Notes: generated from the sequence alone by a model not told the origin. A stretch of 64,000 bases of DNA from Hedera helix (GCA_947179155.2 OX359275.1:42979411-43043410); one strand, 5' to 3'; numbered from the stretch's first letter, positions 49,278 to 63,200 are shown. Made by a program: numbers and translations.

Positions 49278-49362
49278 CTCAATTTGTTGGTGCGAGGGGC
49301 CTTTTCTCAGTCATGCCTTCAGGTCTATTCCAACATTTATGGTCTGCTACTGGATCACCCAC
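49278..49362 (-). pseudogene. Captured exon of a GH9 endo-1,4-beta-glucanase
   Basis: Between a GACAG acceptor and a GAG|GTACAC donor the minus strand reads VGDPVADHKCWNRPEGMTEK followed by RPLAPTN and a stop. This is the conserved GDPxxDHxCWxRPExM block of plant glycosyl hydrolase family 9 endoglucanases. Only this 85-bp exon is present, inside the probable Helitron, so it is a captured fragment rather than a gene. Confidence 0.75.
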
Positions 49363-50181
49363 CTGTCAAAGTTAGAAGAAATAAAATTAGAAAAAGGGAC
49401 ATACTTAAGAGACCTTTCTGGTAATATCAACTAAACCTTATACAATTTAAGCCTTTATATGCCAAATTTGTAGGAGGGGTATCCATCATAGAGAGATTTA
49501 TATCCTAAGCCTAGTATCTTAACACCATGTACACACTTTTTAACAAACTATAATGATCCTTCTTAAATTCAAAATATAGATAGAATTTACAGTAAGCATC
49601 AAATTCAAATAATTGAATCCAATGCCAAATCAGGCCATCAATATGAAACACGTGCAAAAATACAAAGGCAAAGTTTTTTGAATAAACTCCTACTATACAA
49701 TAGTTGAATATGCACAAATGTCCTAAAATGTTAAAAATCTCCAAGTTTCAGAATGCTAAATGAAAGCCTTGAATATATGCAAAACACCATCAGATGGCAA
49801 TATGTTTTTAGAAGAAATACTCAATAATTTGTGCATATTTAAAAAGGAGCATATTTAAAAAATTAGGAACCTAATGATAGCAAGAAAAGGACATTTATAC
49901 AGGGAAAAAGCATGCTAGTAAATGCCTGAAACCTCTCCTTTACTGTGTGAACCTATCAAATCCCTGCACAATATATATGCACATATCAACAAACGATCAC
50001 CATTACAGAAAAATAGCAACTAAAACAATACAAAAACATAAAAAATTTCCTGAGTAACAGCAGAAAGAATGTCCCCTTGCGAATTATTCCGTGGCACCTG
50101 TGCTGGAGCAAATCAAACGCTACTTACTTCCCTCCCTGCGAGGGTGGCAATCCCAAGAGATGAAATTGAAAGATTAAGAAC

Positions 50182-50287
50182 CTGAAGACTGATGATTATT
50201 TCGAGCAGAAGATAAAGCATTAGGGGAAATTAGACTGTCGTTCTCAGATGAGACATCGATCAGACGGAATCCCCCATTCCCCTCCAT
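50182..50287 (-). other. First-exon-like fragment in the Helitron
   Basis: ATG at 50287 opens M-E-G-N-G-G-F-R-L-I-D-V-S-S-E-N-D-S-L-I and the frame ends in a TCAG|GTTCTT donor. It could be the captured 5' exon of an unknown host gene or the start of a chimeric Helitron transcript. Confidence 0.4.
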
Positions 50288-50619
50288 TTCAAAGATTCAA
50301 TGAAATTGCAAGATCGAGACCCTAATTTTTGGAAGAAGCAGTGAGCCAAGCAGATGTATGTGGAAAACTGGAAGAAGAAGAGGAAGAGGAAGAGAAAAAG
50401 ATGGAGTCTTTATGAGCCAGCTAGATATTGAAGATCAGAAGAGGAAAAGGCGAAAGTGAACGAATGCAAACTCGGTCAATTGATGAAGAGACGGGGTAGG
50501 CAGACCAATGGACAACCAATTGAACCGAGATCACTCAGCTATTTGAAGCTGAATTTTCCAATTGGGAAGCTGAGTTTTCCAATTATACGGATCGCCTTTC
50601 CTCCTTTTATATATAAAGA

Positions 50620-51868
50620 ATTGATTGGTCTACACTTTTTAGTTTCCTAATTATGTTCTATTGTCATGTTTTTTTGTGTTATTATTATTGCGTACACGAA
50701 ATTAATTCGCTTGTGTGTAGGTTTTAAAGAATATAACTCTATCATGTATAAATTGAACAAATTACAAGGTATGATTGATATGGAATCAACATAATATACT
50801 AGAAGATAAAAAATAATTTGTTTATATTAATCTCTAATGTATTTTAAAGAAATAAATTAATTGTAATAAATATAATCAGGCTTAGACTGGGTTGGACTAC
50901 CACAGGGTTCAATCCAACTCAGCCCAACCCAATCTTAATTTGGACTTATTCGTTTGCTGCGCTTCAACGCAACCTAGCAACACAACACTATCTGGCCTTG
51001 GGTCAGAGGCTCAAAAAATAAAAAATAAAATCAGATCTTGTCTCTAGGTTGTGTAGTACACCTACTTTAACTACTCAATTTGTTCGTATCATTTCGATCT
51101 GTTCACGCAGGACTTAACACGTAGGACTTGATCATTGTCGTTAGGGAAGCCAGATTAATTTATACTGAACGGATGCAAAGATCTAGTGTTGCCATACAAG
51201 TGTAGCAATTAAACAAACCACAGTAGTTTATGCATGTAGATGCACACACAAATCGGACAAATAGGATCCGATCTTCAAGAAGAATTCTGGCACTAATTTT
51301 ACATTCATTTTCTTTGTGCTATCAGCTGTAAATTTATCTAATCAAAGAAGGAATAGTTGGTATCTCATCACATATTTCGATCGAACAGGTTCCTCCCCAT
51401 CAATAGAAATGTGGTCTGTGTCTTGAAAATGCACTTGTCCATGGTGTGGATAGTTATAGTTTTATACTACTTCTTCGTTACCCTTTTGCTGATTTTTCTT
51501 ATAAATATTAAGGTATACTTGACGATGGGAATAAGAAGCTACTTCTAATCATTACGCTAAATGAGCTGAAAAACTGTCATCAAATAAAAATAGGGACATC
51601 AAGTTTCTGTACGAACTATTTGTTATTTATATAGGGGCAATCTTGAAAGAAAATTCCTTACTGCAAACCGAGAAAACTAGTGTCTCACATGGAAAACAAA
51701 ATCAAAAGGAATTAAAGACAACTTAAACTACTCTCTTCGAAAGCAGGAGCCTGTTTTTTTTTTCCCCGGTAAAAAAGATGTTTATTTGTGAATATGGCAA
51801 TGCATTTTCCTTTATGTTCTTGGCACTGACGATGCATCCAGTTGATTGCTCTGGTATTGTATCCCAAA
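50620..51868. other. Gene-free region
   Basis: No supportable gene. A stretch near 50880-51000 has proline/serine-rich-looking GGTT/CCAAC words but no frame. The open frame at 51357-51548 is hydrophobic and unsupported. Confidence 0.5.
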
Positions 51869-52664
51869 CTATATGTCTCGCTTATAAGGCTCTCTTGGAG
51901 GCTCAACTTCGTGTCTACCCTTCTTTTTCGAGAAAATCCCACTAATTAATGGGATAAGTGGTTTCCTTTTAGCCTTCTGCTTGACAGAATTGGGAGATGC
52001 AACTGCAACTTGTTCACCCACATCTCTGCTAACAATCACTTTAGCTAGTAAAGGAGGACTGGCAATAGATCTATTCCTTTGATACTCCAATGGCGATAGA
52101 TCTTCATTTTGTGGCTCTACTGGCTGAACTTGGGTTGCATTTTCCATGAACTTGAGCTCTTCGACTTCGGGATCACCATTACAAATCAGTTGTTTCTGAT
52201 ATTCTTATGCCTTTAGCTGTTGTAGCTCCTTTTTTGTCTGTTCAAGGTATTATTTAAGCGATGTGAGGCAGTATGCCATATATTGGCCTTCTTCTTTAGC
52301 TTTTTCAAGGCTTTGCTTTGTCTCTTCAAGCTCGGTTGCTACTGCTTCAACTCTGTATAATTGGTGTTGCCCATTTTCACTTGCGGCTTTCATATGCATC
52401 TGTATTAGTTAAGAGAGGGATGTAATGCACGATTACAGTACATAAATGTTTATTTAAGCCACTTTTTCTATCTACAATAAGTACATTACACAAAAATAAA
52501 GACAACTAGGCACATACACCTCTTTGAGCTTGTTCCCATAGATTTCCCCGGCTAGAACCTTTTCCCCAAACAACAAAACAGCTTCCTTAACCGAGCGGAA
52601 TGGTTGCCGTGTCGATCTCTGCCCGTCCCTTCACCGCCAATCCCTCTTCTCTTTCCAAGTTCAT
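51869..52664 (-). pseudogene. WEB-family (DUF827-type) coiled-coil protein, decayed
   Basis: Plant WEB/PMI2-like proteins are cytosolic coiled-coil proteins; WEB1 and PMI2 act in chloroplast light movement. Exon 1, 52664-52520, begins M-N-L-E-R and contains RAEIDT, then after a one-base frame change QPFRSVKEAVLLFGEKVLAG, the typical start of the family. It ends AAAGAG|GTGTAT. Exon 2, 52399-51869, is heptad-rich (VATELEETKQSLEKAKEEGQ) and ends in a basic tail (KPLIPLISGIFSKKKG). Damage: the shift in exon 1 near 52602, TAA at 52252-52250 and TAA at 52207-52205. From 52147 the frame is open to the end (92 residues). I infer the family from the PFRSVKEAV block and the tail; the exact member is unknown. 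Confidence 0.7.
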
Positions 52665-52720
52665 GGGCTATAACTAACTGCAACTCGTATTAAACTCTGT
52701 ATATAACATGCACACAATGG

Positions 52721-52726
<6 letters not shown>

Positions 52727-52771
<45 letters not shown>
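52727..52771. repeat. (AT)n microsatellite
   Basis: AT run beside the left end of the giant inverted repeat. Confidence 0.9.
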
Positions 52772-52777
<6 letters not shown>

Positions 52778-52778
52778 T

Positions 52779-54430
52779 GGCAAAAGATATAATTTTTCAT
52801 CGAAATTGACACGTTTTATTTAATATATTATTAAATTTACAAATTATCACATCAAACTAGTAAAAAACAACATATTAGGCCATTTGTCAAATTAGATGGA
52901 TGAAAGTTAAGTTTTTTCTTACGTTACTTCTTTTTTTTTTTTAAAAAATGACATGGAAATTTTTTAAAATAAAAAATAAAATAAAATAAAAATTAATTTT
53001 TTAAAATACAAATAAAATTAAAAAAATCCTGAAAAAATCCAAATAAAATTGAAAAATAAAAAACAAAAGATTTTTTTTAAAAACAAATAAGATTAAAATA
53101 AACTTGAAAAATACAAAAAAAAAATAATAAAATTTTAAAAATACAAATTAAATTACAATGAACTTGAAAAATTACAATATTTTTTTAAATATAAAATAAT
53201 TTTTTGAAAATATAAAATAAATGATTACAAAGACTTAATAAAATTGAAAAATGATAAATTTTTAAAAAAAGAAAATATAATAAAAAATGCAAAATAAAAT
53301 AAAATTGAAAAAATATAATATAAAATTCAAAACAAAAAGATAAAATTTTAAATCAAACAAAATTAAAATAACTTGGAAATTACAACAAAAAATTTAAAAC
53401 AAAATAATAAAATTTTAAAAATACAAATTAAATTAAAACGAACATGAAAAATTATAATACAAAAATTTTTAAAAATATATATATATTGAATATAAAAAAA
53501 ATTAAAAATTTAAAATATAAAATTAAATTTTCTTTTTATTTTGCATTTTTTAATTTATTTTTTACTTTAAAAAATTTATCATTTGAAAATTGATCATTTA
53601 TCATATTCAACACGCCCTTAACCCCTTTGATCGATTATGTGCATAGCAAACCTAAACAACTTATATATATATATATATATTTGATTCCTTAGTATTTGAA
53701 TAGAATGATAAAAATTAAAATTTTATTTTACATATTCAAAAAAAAGTATTATTTATTTTCAATATTATTTATTTTATTTTTAATTTTTATATTGTAATTT
53801 TTTATTTTCATTTTAATTTAATTTGTATTTTTAAAATTTTATTATTTTGTTTTGAATTTTTTGTTGTAATTTCCAAGTTATTTTAATTTTATTTGATTTA
53901 AAATTTTATTATTTTGTTTTGAATTTTATATTATAAATTTTCAAGTTTTTTTTATATTTTATTTTTCATTTTTTATATTTTAATTTTCTTTTCTTTTTTT
54001 AAAATTATCATTTTTAAATTTTATATTTATATTTAATTATTTTATTTTTAAAAAATTATTTTAATTTTTCTAGTTCATTTTAATTTAATTTGTATTTTTT
54101 TAATTTTATTATTTATTTTATATTATTCTTGTTTTATTTTTCAATTTTATTTGGATTTTTTCAAGATTTTTTTAATTTTATTTGTATTTTAAAATTTTAA
54201 TTTTAATTTTATTTTCTATTTTAAAAAAATTTCAATGTCATTTTGGATCATTTTTTCTTTTTTTTTAAAAAAGTTACACAGAAAAAAACTTAACTTTTAT
54301 TTATCTAATTTGACAGAATGACTTAATTTTTTTTTTAATTAGTTTGATGTGGTAATTTATAAAATTAAAAGTTCAGTGATATATTACGTAAAACGTGTCA
54401 ATTTCGATAGACAAATCATATGTTTTACCG
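52779..54430. mobile_element. 1.65-kb foldback element (arms about 800 bp)
   Basis: The left arm starts GGCAAAAGATATAATTTTTC and then ATCGAAATTGACACG. The reverse complement of the right arm starts CGGTAAAACATATGATTTGT and then the same ATCGAAATTGACACG. Pairing continues through CACATCAAACTAGT, TGACAT(G/T)GAAATTTTTT and AATCC(A/T)AATAAAATTGAAAA into the centre near 53610. The inner arms are built of AAATAAAATTGAAAA-like units. It has no coding capacity. A non-autonomous DNA transposon is most likely; the TSD cannot be read because AT repeats adjoin. Confidence 0.8.
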
Positions 54431-55440
54431 TATATATGTATTTGGTTAGTTTTAGCGAGTTGGTTTGGGTTTAATTTAATTGTTACTTAGAGAAGATAAT
54501 CTAATAAAAATTACATGATGGGTGCGTTATTCTCTTCGCGTCCACTTCACTAAAATGAACGAATTCTGTTAATTGACACTGATCGATGGATGTAATTGGT
54601 GGCTGTGCCATCAATTTTAATACATTGCCACTTTCGAATGGAAAGAGGGAAAAAGTATGCTAGTAAAATACAATATAGTCTCTGAATTTCAAAATTAGAG
54701 ATTCGTAAAATGACTTTTAAAGATAATTTTATATTTTTAAATATAGAATATTAGCTAAAAAAATTGGTTATGGTGGTGTAATGTTAAAAATAATAGTGAA
54801 AAAATAACGACAAATTAAAAATATTATGTCACTTTATAATCTTAAAATAAAATATATTTTTAATTTAAGAATGGTTTAAAGATATTATATCTTTAATTTT
54901 AGAACAAATGTAGTCATGATTTGTTTATGGCTAATTGGCTATCTAAATAGCCCACGTCCATGGCATCTCCAATTGATTACTAATTTACTATTACATTTAC
55001 AATAATAATAGTCCTCGAGTCCGCCGAGTGTGACTCAAGAGTGTTCGACTTTGCTGCACCTTGACTTGGACAAATGACAATGCTCCACCTCCCACTTTTA
55101 TATAATAGTACTAATTATTAAAGACGTGTATAAAATATGAAATTTTTTAGACTTATTATCAAAAATTACTCGCTAGCTCTACCCACAAAAAAGACAAAAG
55201 AGTATGTTCTTATTTTATTTGTATTTTACAAATAAAGTGGGATCATACTTCTTTGTCTTATATGAAAATAAGATTTATGAGTCAAAATTAAGGGTAAATG
55301 TAGAATCACTCAAAAAATATACATCTGGGAAAATTATTCATCTTCTTCTCCGCGTAATTTTTTTTCCCTATTTTCTTTATAAATAAAAATTCCTGCTAGA
55401 GCCGCTCCAAAAGAATCAGGAAAAAAAGAACCGCGTGAGA

Positions 55441-55484
<44 letters not shown>

Positions 55485-57600
55485 TGATCGAGTTGTTTTG
55501 ATTCGTCACAGATTAATTATCAGTTAATTATTTAATATTATTTATTATGTTGATTTTCAAAGAATTCTATTTATATAATGTATGTGATGTATTCATGTTA
55601 AACCCCTCGCAGTATCATTCGTAAGTACACACATACATGTATACACAATAATTTAATTTTATTGAAAATTTTCTATCTTATGAATATATCATTAGTAAGT
55701 ATGTACGTGTATGTATATTAAAATATATACAATAATTTAATCCTTAAAAATATATATTATCGTGTCTTACCCGGGTTATTTATCTAGTATATATAATATA
55801 TAAGACAAACAATTAACTAAGTTCTTGGTCGAATTATAATTGGATGAAATTAATTCTTAGTTGATTATTTTTTATAATTTAATGAATAACACTGAAAAAT
55901 ATTCTCTTTTTTTTTATAATCTGGAAATTCTTTGATATTATCTTTTTAGAGTATTGCCACATATAATTATATTACATTCAATCTTTTTAGAACCCTTACC
56001 AAATAAAATTGGGATTGTGTTCAACCTCATTAACCAAATAAACTTTTAAAATAGTCAAAGTTTTTATTAAAAACAATTAAATAACATTTAATTGTTTACC
56101 TTAATATAATATTATTTTTTATTGGGAAAGGACAAATACATATTAGTAAGTACGTACATGTAAATACAACAAATTATATCGTGTTTAAAAAACTCACTAC
56201 CTTAAATACGGTACTAAAAAATAATGACTCAAACCAAACCTCGCGGGAAAAAATATCTTTATCCCATTTTCCATTTGTACGTCAGCGAACAACGATATGA
56301 CAAATTGAATATTTATGAATATTGTTAATTATTTAAAAATAATTATTAAATTAAATATATATTTTTAATTTTGAATAAATTACATTAATTTAAATTTATA
56401 AATATCCCAAATTATTTTTAAAATTCAAATATGTTCTTATATCATGGAATGGGTGGCATTGCATAATAATAGGCAACGGCAGCACTAAGGTGTTCTGTGA
56501 TTTTGCCAAAGTCAATTGAATTTAATCAAATCTAACATTTGGTTGCCATTGTTATTAACTATTTTATTACTCCCCGTAAAACACAAGATTTTTATTGTAA
56601 ATATTATATTATTAAATTATAATATTAAGATCATGTCAATTTGTAAGGATTATAATCCCGATATTATAATTTTAAAGTTATATTTATTTTTATTTGTATT
56701 GTTTATTTTTTAATTTGGACTTGAAACTATTAATTCAGGGATTATAAAATGATTTAATATGGGGACTATTTAATGTCATATTCAATCAAGAATTATAATT
56801 TAAAGATTATTAACTCATTTTATAATTCATAAACTAATAGTCCTAAATCAAAATTAAAAAAGAATAAAATATTTTTGGGATTAATAATTTTATCTGAAAC
56901 GTAATCCTTACAAACGAATATAATTTTTAGATTATAATTTATGCATTAAAATTATAATCACAAAATTATAATTTTTATAAATAAACGTAGTTTAAATATA
57001 TTGTATGGTAAAATATATCTTATATATATATATATATATATATCTATGTGTTATGGAGTGATAATTGAAAAACCATTTTAATTAGAAACATGTACATTAG
57101 TATTTAATTTTTATTACATTACTTAAAGTGTAATTAATTAATGATGAAAATTAGGATAGTGATCGAACTATTTGAACTTAATCTCAATTCATTTTTTTCA
57201 TGTTAGTATCAAAATTAAATGAAATTAAAAATAATTGTTAGAGTATTTTCAAAAATAAAAAATAATTAATGGCTTAAGAACCAGAATAATAGATAATAGT
57301 TAGATAGATTATTAGACAATTATCAACATATCTTATAATATTCTATTTGTTTTATATTATTTAATTACTGTATAATTTTTAAAATTTGTATAAAAAAAAG
57401 TAAATTGACATAATTTTTTAAAATTTTAATAAATATAATAAAAAATATTATAAATTATTTAAAAAATATTAATTGTTACAAATATTTATTAAGTCATTTT
57501 AATTTAAAAATATTATAAATTAAGTTTTAAAAATTAATAATAATTATATAATTTAAAATTGAGAAAATATTATTAATTAAAGAGATTTTCCCCATATTAT
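54431..57600. other. Gene-free AT-rich region upstream of TRA1
   Basis: No gene is supported. Holds (AT)n at 55443-55481 and near 57024-57044. A palindromic AT-rich stretch near 57350-57560 resembles the segment at 43634-43890 and may be an old MITE. Open frames at 55204-55386 and 56516-56713 are AT-rich without domains. Confidence 0.5.
55443..55481. repeat. (AT)n microsatellite
   Basis: AT run of about 39 bp. Confidence 0.9.
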
Positions 57601-57672
57601 CATTATAAAAATTCGTTCCCAATCGACGAAAAAACAAAAGAGGAAAACTACACCGGTAGCCCTCCTCTCCCT

Positions 57673-57679
57673 TATAAAT
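57673..57679 (+). promoter_or_regulatory. TATA box of the TRA1-type gene
   Basis: TATAAAT after a CT-rich stretch (CCTCCTCTCCC), about 330 bp before the start codon, at the point where base composition changes from AT-rich spacer to leader. Confidence 0.5.
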
Positions 57680-58003
57680 TCCCAGTTCGTCTATACCGAG
57701 GAAGTAACGCTAGCTCCGAGAGGGAAAGCAACTCCTCTTCAGATGAACGAATGATCACTAACCTTATAATTATATATGTATACATACTCAATATATATAT
57801 ATGTCCTATAACAAACCCTAGAATCCGTTTGTTCTAAACCGAGATCAAGGTTCAATTTTCACTCATCCACCGAATCCGCAGCTCCAGTTCAATTTCTTTC
57901 TAGTCAAAAACACCTGTCGTGAAGCAACGGCATTAAAACCCTAGAAAGCAAGTCAACTTCAGCAACTTCTTCACTCCATAAAAAAACTAGGGTTTCTGTC
58001 AAC

Positions 58004-60236
58004 ATGAGTCCCATTCAGAATTTCGAGCAGCATTCTCGGCACCTAATCGAATCCGACCTCCGTACTCCGTCCATCTTTCTCTCTATATTAATATTGATGT
58101 AATATAGTTTTGCGCGTTTTTATGTTCAAATGTTTAATTTGTTAATTTGTGTGATTTTGTTGCAGCAATTCAAACAAGGCTTCAAATGGCAATGGAGGTT
58201 CGGGACAGTTTAGAGATTACTCACACAGGGGAGTACTTGAATTTCCTAAGATGCTACTTCAGAGCATTCTCGGCGATTCTTAATCACATTACGAAGCCAC
58301 AGTTCTATGATAATCCCGAGCATAAGCTCCGAAACATAGTCGTAGAGATTTTGAATCGTCTTCCTCACAGTGAAGTCCTTCGCCCCTTTGTCCAGGAGCT
58401 TCTGAAAGTTGCAATGCACGTACTCACTACAGATAACGAAGAAAATGGCTTAATTTGTATACGTATCATTTTCGATCTCCTAAGAAACTTTAGGCCAACT
58501 TTAGAGAATGAAGTTCAGCCCTTTTTGGATTTTGTATGTAAAATTTACCAGAATTTTAGGTCAACTGTAACCCATTTTTTTGAAAGTGGGGCTGTGCCAC
58601 CACCTGCACCTACGTTATCCGGATCAAATTCTACTACTTCTGCACTGTCTTCTATTGAAGATGTTAAGCCCCTGACTATGGATATGTCAGACCAAATGGG
58701 TCATACAGTTGGTGCTGGTCAGCTTAATCCAAGTACGCGGTCTTTTAAGATTGTTACAGAGAGTCCATTGGTGGTTATGTTTCTATTTCAGTTGTATAGC
58801 AGGCTAGTTCAAACCAATATTCCTCAGTTGTTGCCCCAAATGGTTGCGGCTATATCCATCCCGGGTCCTGAAAAGGTTCCAATCCATTTGAAGGCTCACT
58901 TCATTGAACTGAAGGGTGCACAAGTTAAGGTGAGTGTTAATGATTCTGATGTAATGCTTATAGTTCATATTTAATATGTTGACTTGGATGAGTTATCTAG
59001 AATCAGAGAATCCTTTTACGTGGAAGTATCATATTTCACCCACGTGTTTACTCACAAACCAAGTGGTAGGAATGCGTCTCAGAGAAATAGAAGAATAATA
59101 AGAAAGTTTACGGTGAACTGATTTTTATAATTAATTTTTTTTATACTTTTGGAGGCAAAACTTTACTTATTCAGGTCATGCGACCTATCATGTAGAATCA
59201 TTTACAATGCTTTAGGGGATACCAGAAGCCTGAGAAGAAATTGCTCAGTCTCTTGATCATACCCTCGCGTTTCCCTTCCTTTTTTAAACTCGGTGTCAAT
59301 TGTAAAATCTGATCTATTCGCTGTGTACTACTGAGAGAGGATAAGGAAGTCCAATTTTGTTACCTGTGATAACTTATAGTTGCTTCAATGGTTAATCACT
59401 CATTTCTTCAAATGTGATGTTGTCTTTGGTACAAGTATCATTTTCTTTACACGATTGTAGTCAACTCATGGTGCATTTTAGCATTTTGGGTCATGTCAGT
59501 TAGTAGTTCTATAAATAGCTAAACATTTAAGGTGTGATCTCAAAACTTGAATATTATGAGTGAAGAAAATCCTTAAATCATGCTCTACTTTTTCTATGTC
59601 TTTCTCTCTTCTCTTCTTCATCAAGTTTATGTATTTTCGGCCTTATTCTTCTCTCATCTCAACTGTTTAATCTCTAAAAGTGTCAACTAACTTGTGTTGT
59701 TTGTTGAGCTTACTATTTTGGTTCGAAATCAAGTTAGGATCAGGTTGATCTTGACAAAACATATTCCTCTTGCGCCAAACAGTCCACCATAAGGGGTCAT
59801 ATCCCACAATACCCGATTTCTTTGATGAACCTATCCGCAATTATTTACAACAATCCAGTTAAAATTAAAACGTGAGAAGCAAATGAGCAGTGTTAATTAA
59901 CGTGAATGCCGATTATGTTTTTGTTGATGACGGCGGAATGAGTAACCACCACTCTTAGGACATGCATTGATAAACCGTGCATTTAATACCCCCACCAAAC
60001 GCGCACATCATAATTCCGTATAAACTATTTATGGGTGGTGCCAAGGAGTTCGGTGTCTTTTTGGATTTCCAGTTTATAGAACCGATAATCTATGCCTTGA
60101 AAGGCACATATCAATAGATTTGACCTATTCTGTGCATGCAGGTATTCTAATGGAGTGTCAAGGCAAACATGATAGATTTAAGAGATTATGATAGGGATTC
60201 ACCCAGTAAAAGCATGATTTGATGATAAGATGCTTG

Positions 60237-60281
<45 letters not shown>

Positions 60282-63200
60282 TAATTCTTGATTTTCAACC
60301 TGTTATTTAATTCTATTCCCCTGCGACATTTTCTATTACCACTCGCTGTTTCTTAATTGACACCTAGCTTGTACTGATTTTGTTTTCCTCATTGCAGACG
60401 GTCTCTTTTTTAACTTACCTGTTGAAGAGTTTCGCTGATTGGATCAGACCGCATGAAGAAAGTATATGTAAAAGCATTGTGAACCTGCTTGTGACCTGTT
60501 CTGACTCTGTATCTATTCGAAAGGTTAATACTTTGCGTCTTTTAGTGTACTCTTTAATTTGTCTTTCTCCTTTTATGTATGATTTATGGAAGATTGTTGC
60601 ATGATAGGAACTTCTGGTCGCCTTGAAACATGTACTTGGGACAGATTTCAAGAGGGGTTTATTTCCTCTAATCGACACATTGTTGGAAGAACGGTAACGT
60701 CTAAATCCGATAAATTTTCATTGGTAAAATATCTGAGGTTTGTAACTTGATTTAGGACAAAGTTCATTCGAGTCTTACACACTAGGAAAAAAATTGTTCA
60801 TGCATGTCCTTTTGAAATTGTGGGTCTCTTTGGATGTCATTTTCAAAATTGTTTTATGTTTGACTTTTTAACATTCCAGAATATGCTTTTGGATGATTTT
60901 TTTTTCTTATTTTAATTTTTTATAGTAAGAATTTTGAGGAAATATTTCTGTCAACACTAGCATACCAGAAATGCACTTTTTAATTTTTCAGAACAGAATT
61001 GGAAACAATGAATTTAAAATGATCAGGAAGTTTATTGTAGTGGAAATTACTATGTATTTCGCATTATGCAAAATAGTTTTTCCTATTAATACATAAATTT
61101 AGTTAGATATTTTTTTGTTAATATTTTATAATATGATAACTAGGTAGGTACTTATTTTGTGGTAGTTTAGAAAACAAAAATTGAGTATGGAGAACAAAAA
61201 CTGAATATGAAAACTGAAAACAGATATGGTAGCAAGCAGACCCTGATCGTCCATTGTAATATCCATTGTGAAACAAAAATTCGGTCATTACGTTATAATT
61301 CTTTCTCTTCCTCCACTTGACACTGTGAGAGATACTAAATTGCCTGTGAGATCTCGTTGTACTGGTTCAGTTTGACTATGTAAGCCCCGATATCTTGTTC
61401 TTGATAGTTTGTTGGAACCACGAGAGATGTCCTGTTTTATGCCTGAAGATATTTTTGGTTGGTGTTCATCATGGTTTTCCATTGTTTTTCACTGTTTAAG
61501 CTTCAGTTATCAATATTGTTACCTGATTAGTTACTTGTATGATTTGTATTTATCTGGTCTAATTAGGATTAAGCCTGATATTTCCCTTTTAAGTTGTGCT
61601 CAATATATGGACAAGAAGTTGAAGGGTTTTTCTATGCTTTTAAGGCTCTACTAATTACAAGAAATAGTGGTATTCAATTCTGATTTTTTTGTCTAGCTCA
61701 CATAAACTAGACTTCTGTTTGAATTCACTCCTGTGGTTACACACTTGTGTTCTTCCCTTATGTCTCTGGCATATTTTAATATCCAGAGGTAAAAGGTCCT
61801 ATGCTTTTTGTAGAAGTTTTGTGCTTCTAACTGCTTGCTGTGAAATAATATTGTAATTATTCAATCATAATGAATGGAACTCTGACACATGCCCTTGTCA
61901 TATTTTGTTATACCTCCTTTAGGTTATCAATGTTATTGTTTTATTTTTAATTCTACATCTGTATACCTTTGTTTGATTTTTTTTCTTTCTATTTTTAAAA
62001 TGGTTGTTAGAGTCCTTGTGGGAACTGGTCGGGCTTGCTTTGAGACATTGAGACCATTGGCTTATAGTCTTCTGGCAGAGATCGTTCATCATGTTCGAGG
62101 GGATCTCTCCTTGTCACAGGTATATTGCACTTTCCTAAGGTCTTTTATGAAATTTCAGTACAACTCTGTAGCATGTTTTTTTGAGCGATTTGTATTTTGT
62201 ATTGGGTTGAGTTTTTTTTTAGTTGCTACTTGCACAATGGTCTTGGTATGGTGATATTCCTATTTCTTCAATCTACAATCAGTTCGTATGTGTTAGTGTT
62301 ATCAGTTGAAATGGAACTATTTTGTCCAGTTTTCATCAGCTTTTTATTATGTCGAAGTGATGATACTCAAGATTTATTGTTCTCCTCTTTCTCTCTCACT
62401 CATTGTTGGGATGACACAAGTACATTGTTGGAATAAAATAGGAAGTGATTCCACATCTATGACTAAAAATTAATTCTTAATATAGAAGAACATGTCTTCA
62501 CAAGTCTTCCAAATTAATAAAATAAATAGGCAAAATAAAAGTAGAGAAGAAATTGCCTTGCAATCATTATAACTGTAGGACTGACAGCCATAGTAAGTTA
62601 ACCCTGCTCGGCTGGCCTGGTTGAACTGGAGAACCAATGGTTGGTCCTGTACTGCAGTTTGAAGGCACACAAGATGGTCAATTTGAAGTAATTGATTTGA
62701 TCAGGTTCTGAAAGGATTATTCATTCCTAAGAACTTCATACGGATTGGGTAAATATGTTTAGGATTTTGTTGATTTGCTGTCTGCAGGCAAGAGCACTTG
62801 AAGTGTGACCCTCATTAAGTACCTATCCCTGATCCACATGTCGTAGTAGGCCTAATTTTGGTAGCAAGGAATGCTAACTATTCATTTAACATTGATTGGT
62901 TCTATTAGACACTCGTGATTCAACAGAAGAGATGCTATTAATTTGCTTGGTGGTTTCTTACTCCCATCGCGTGAAAATAAATAAATAAATCCAAAATAGC
63001 AATGCGTAAGTGATTCCATACGAGTATTACATGTAATTATCATTTCATAAACTTTTTATCTGAAAGAAAATTATATTTTATATTAAGATTGAATCACTCT
63101 TACGCATGCTTAGAAATTATTTGACATCTAAAATAAAGTGTTTCTGCCTAGTGGCTCGGTTTCCTTGTTTTAATTGATAGATGGTATGTATCATTCTTCT

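Larger units (their letters stand above)
46637..50619 (-). mobile_element. Probable non-autonomous Helitron carrying gene fragments
   Basis: On the minus strand the 3' end has a GC hairpin AGCCCGTGCATTGCACGGGC, then ATCAA and CTAG, followed by T. This is the Helitron CTRR end with a hairpin just upstream. The likely 5' end is TCTTTATATATAAAAGGAGG at 50619, a Helitron-type TC start. No RepHel gene is present. Inside are several exon-like pieces on the minus strand with splice sites, one from a GH9 endoglucanase, plus two tandem repeats. The 5' limit is less certain than the 3' end. Confidence 0.55.

Noticed and set aside
51255..51400. Similarity to the S2L intron near 35695-35760 as a segmental duplication
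   Set aside because: Only short shared words (CTATCAGCTG, AAATTTAT, CACATATTTC); too weak in AT-rich DNA.
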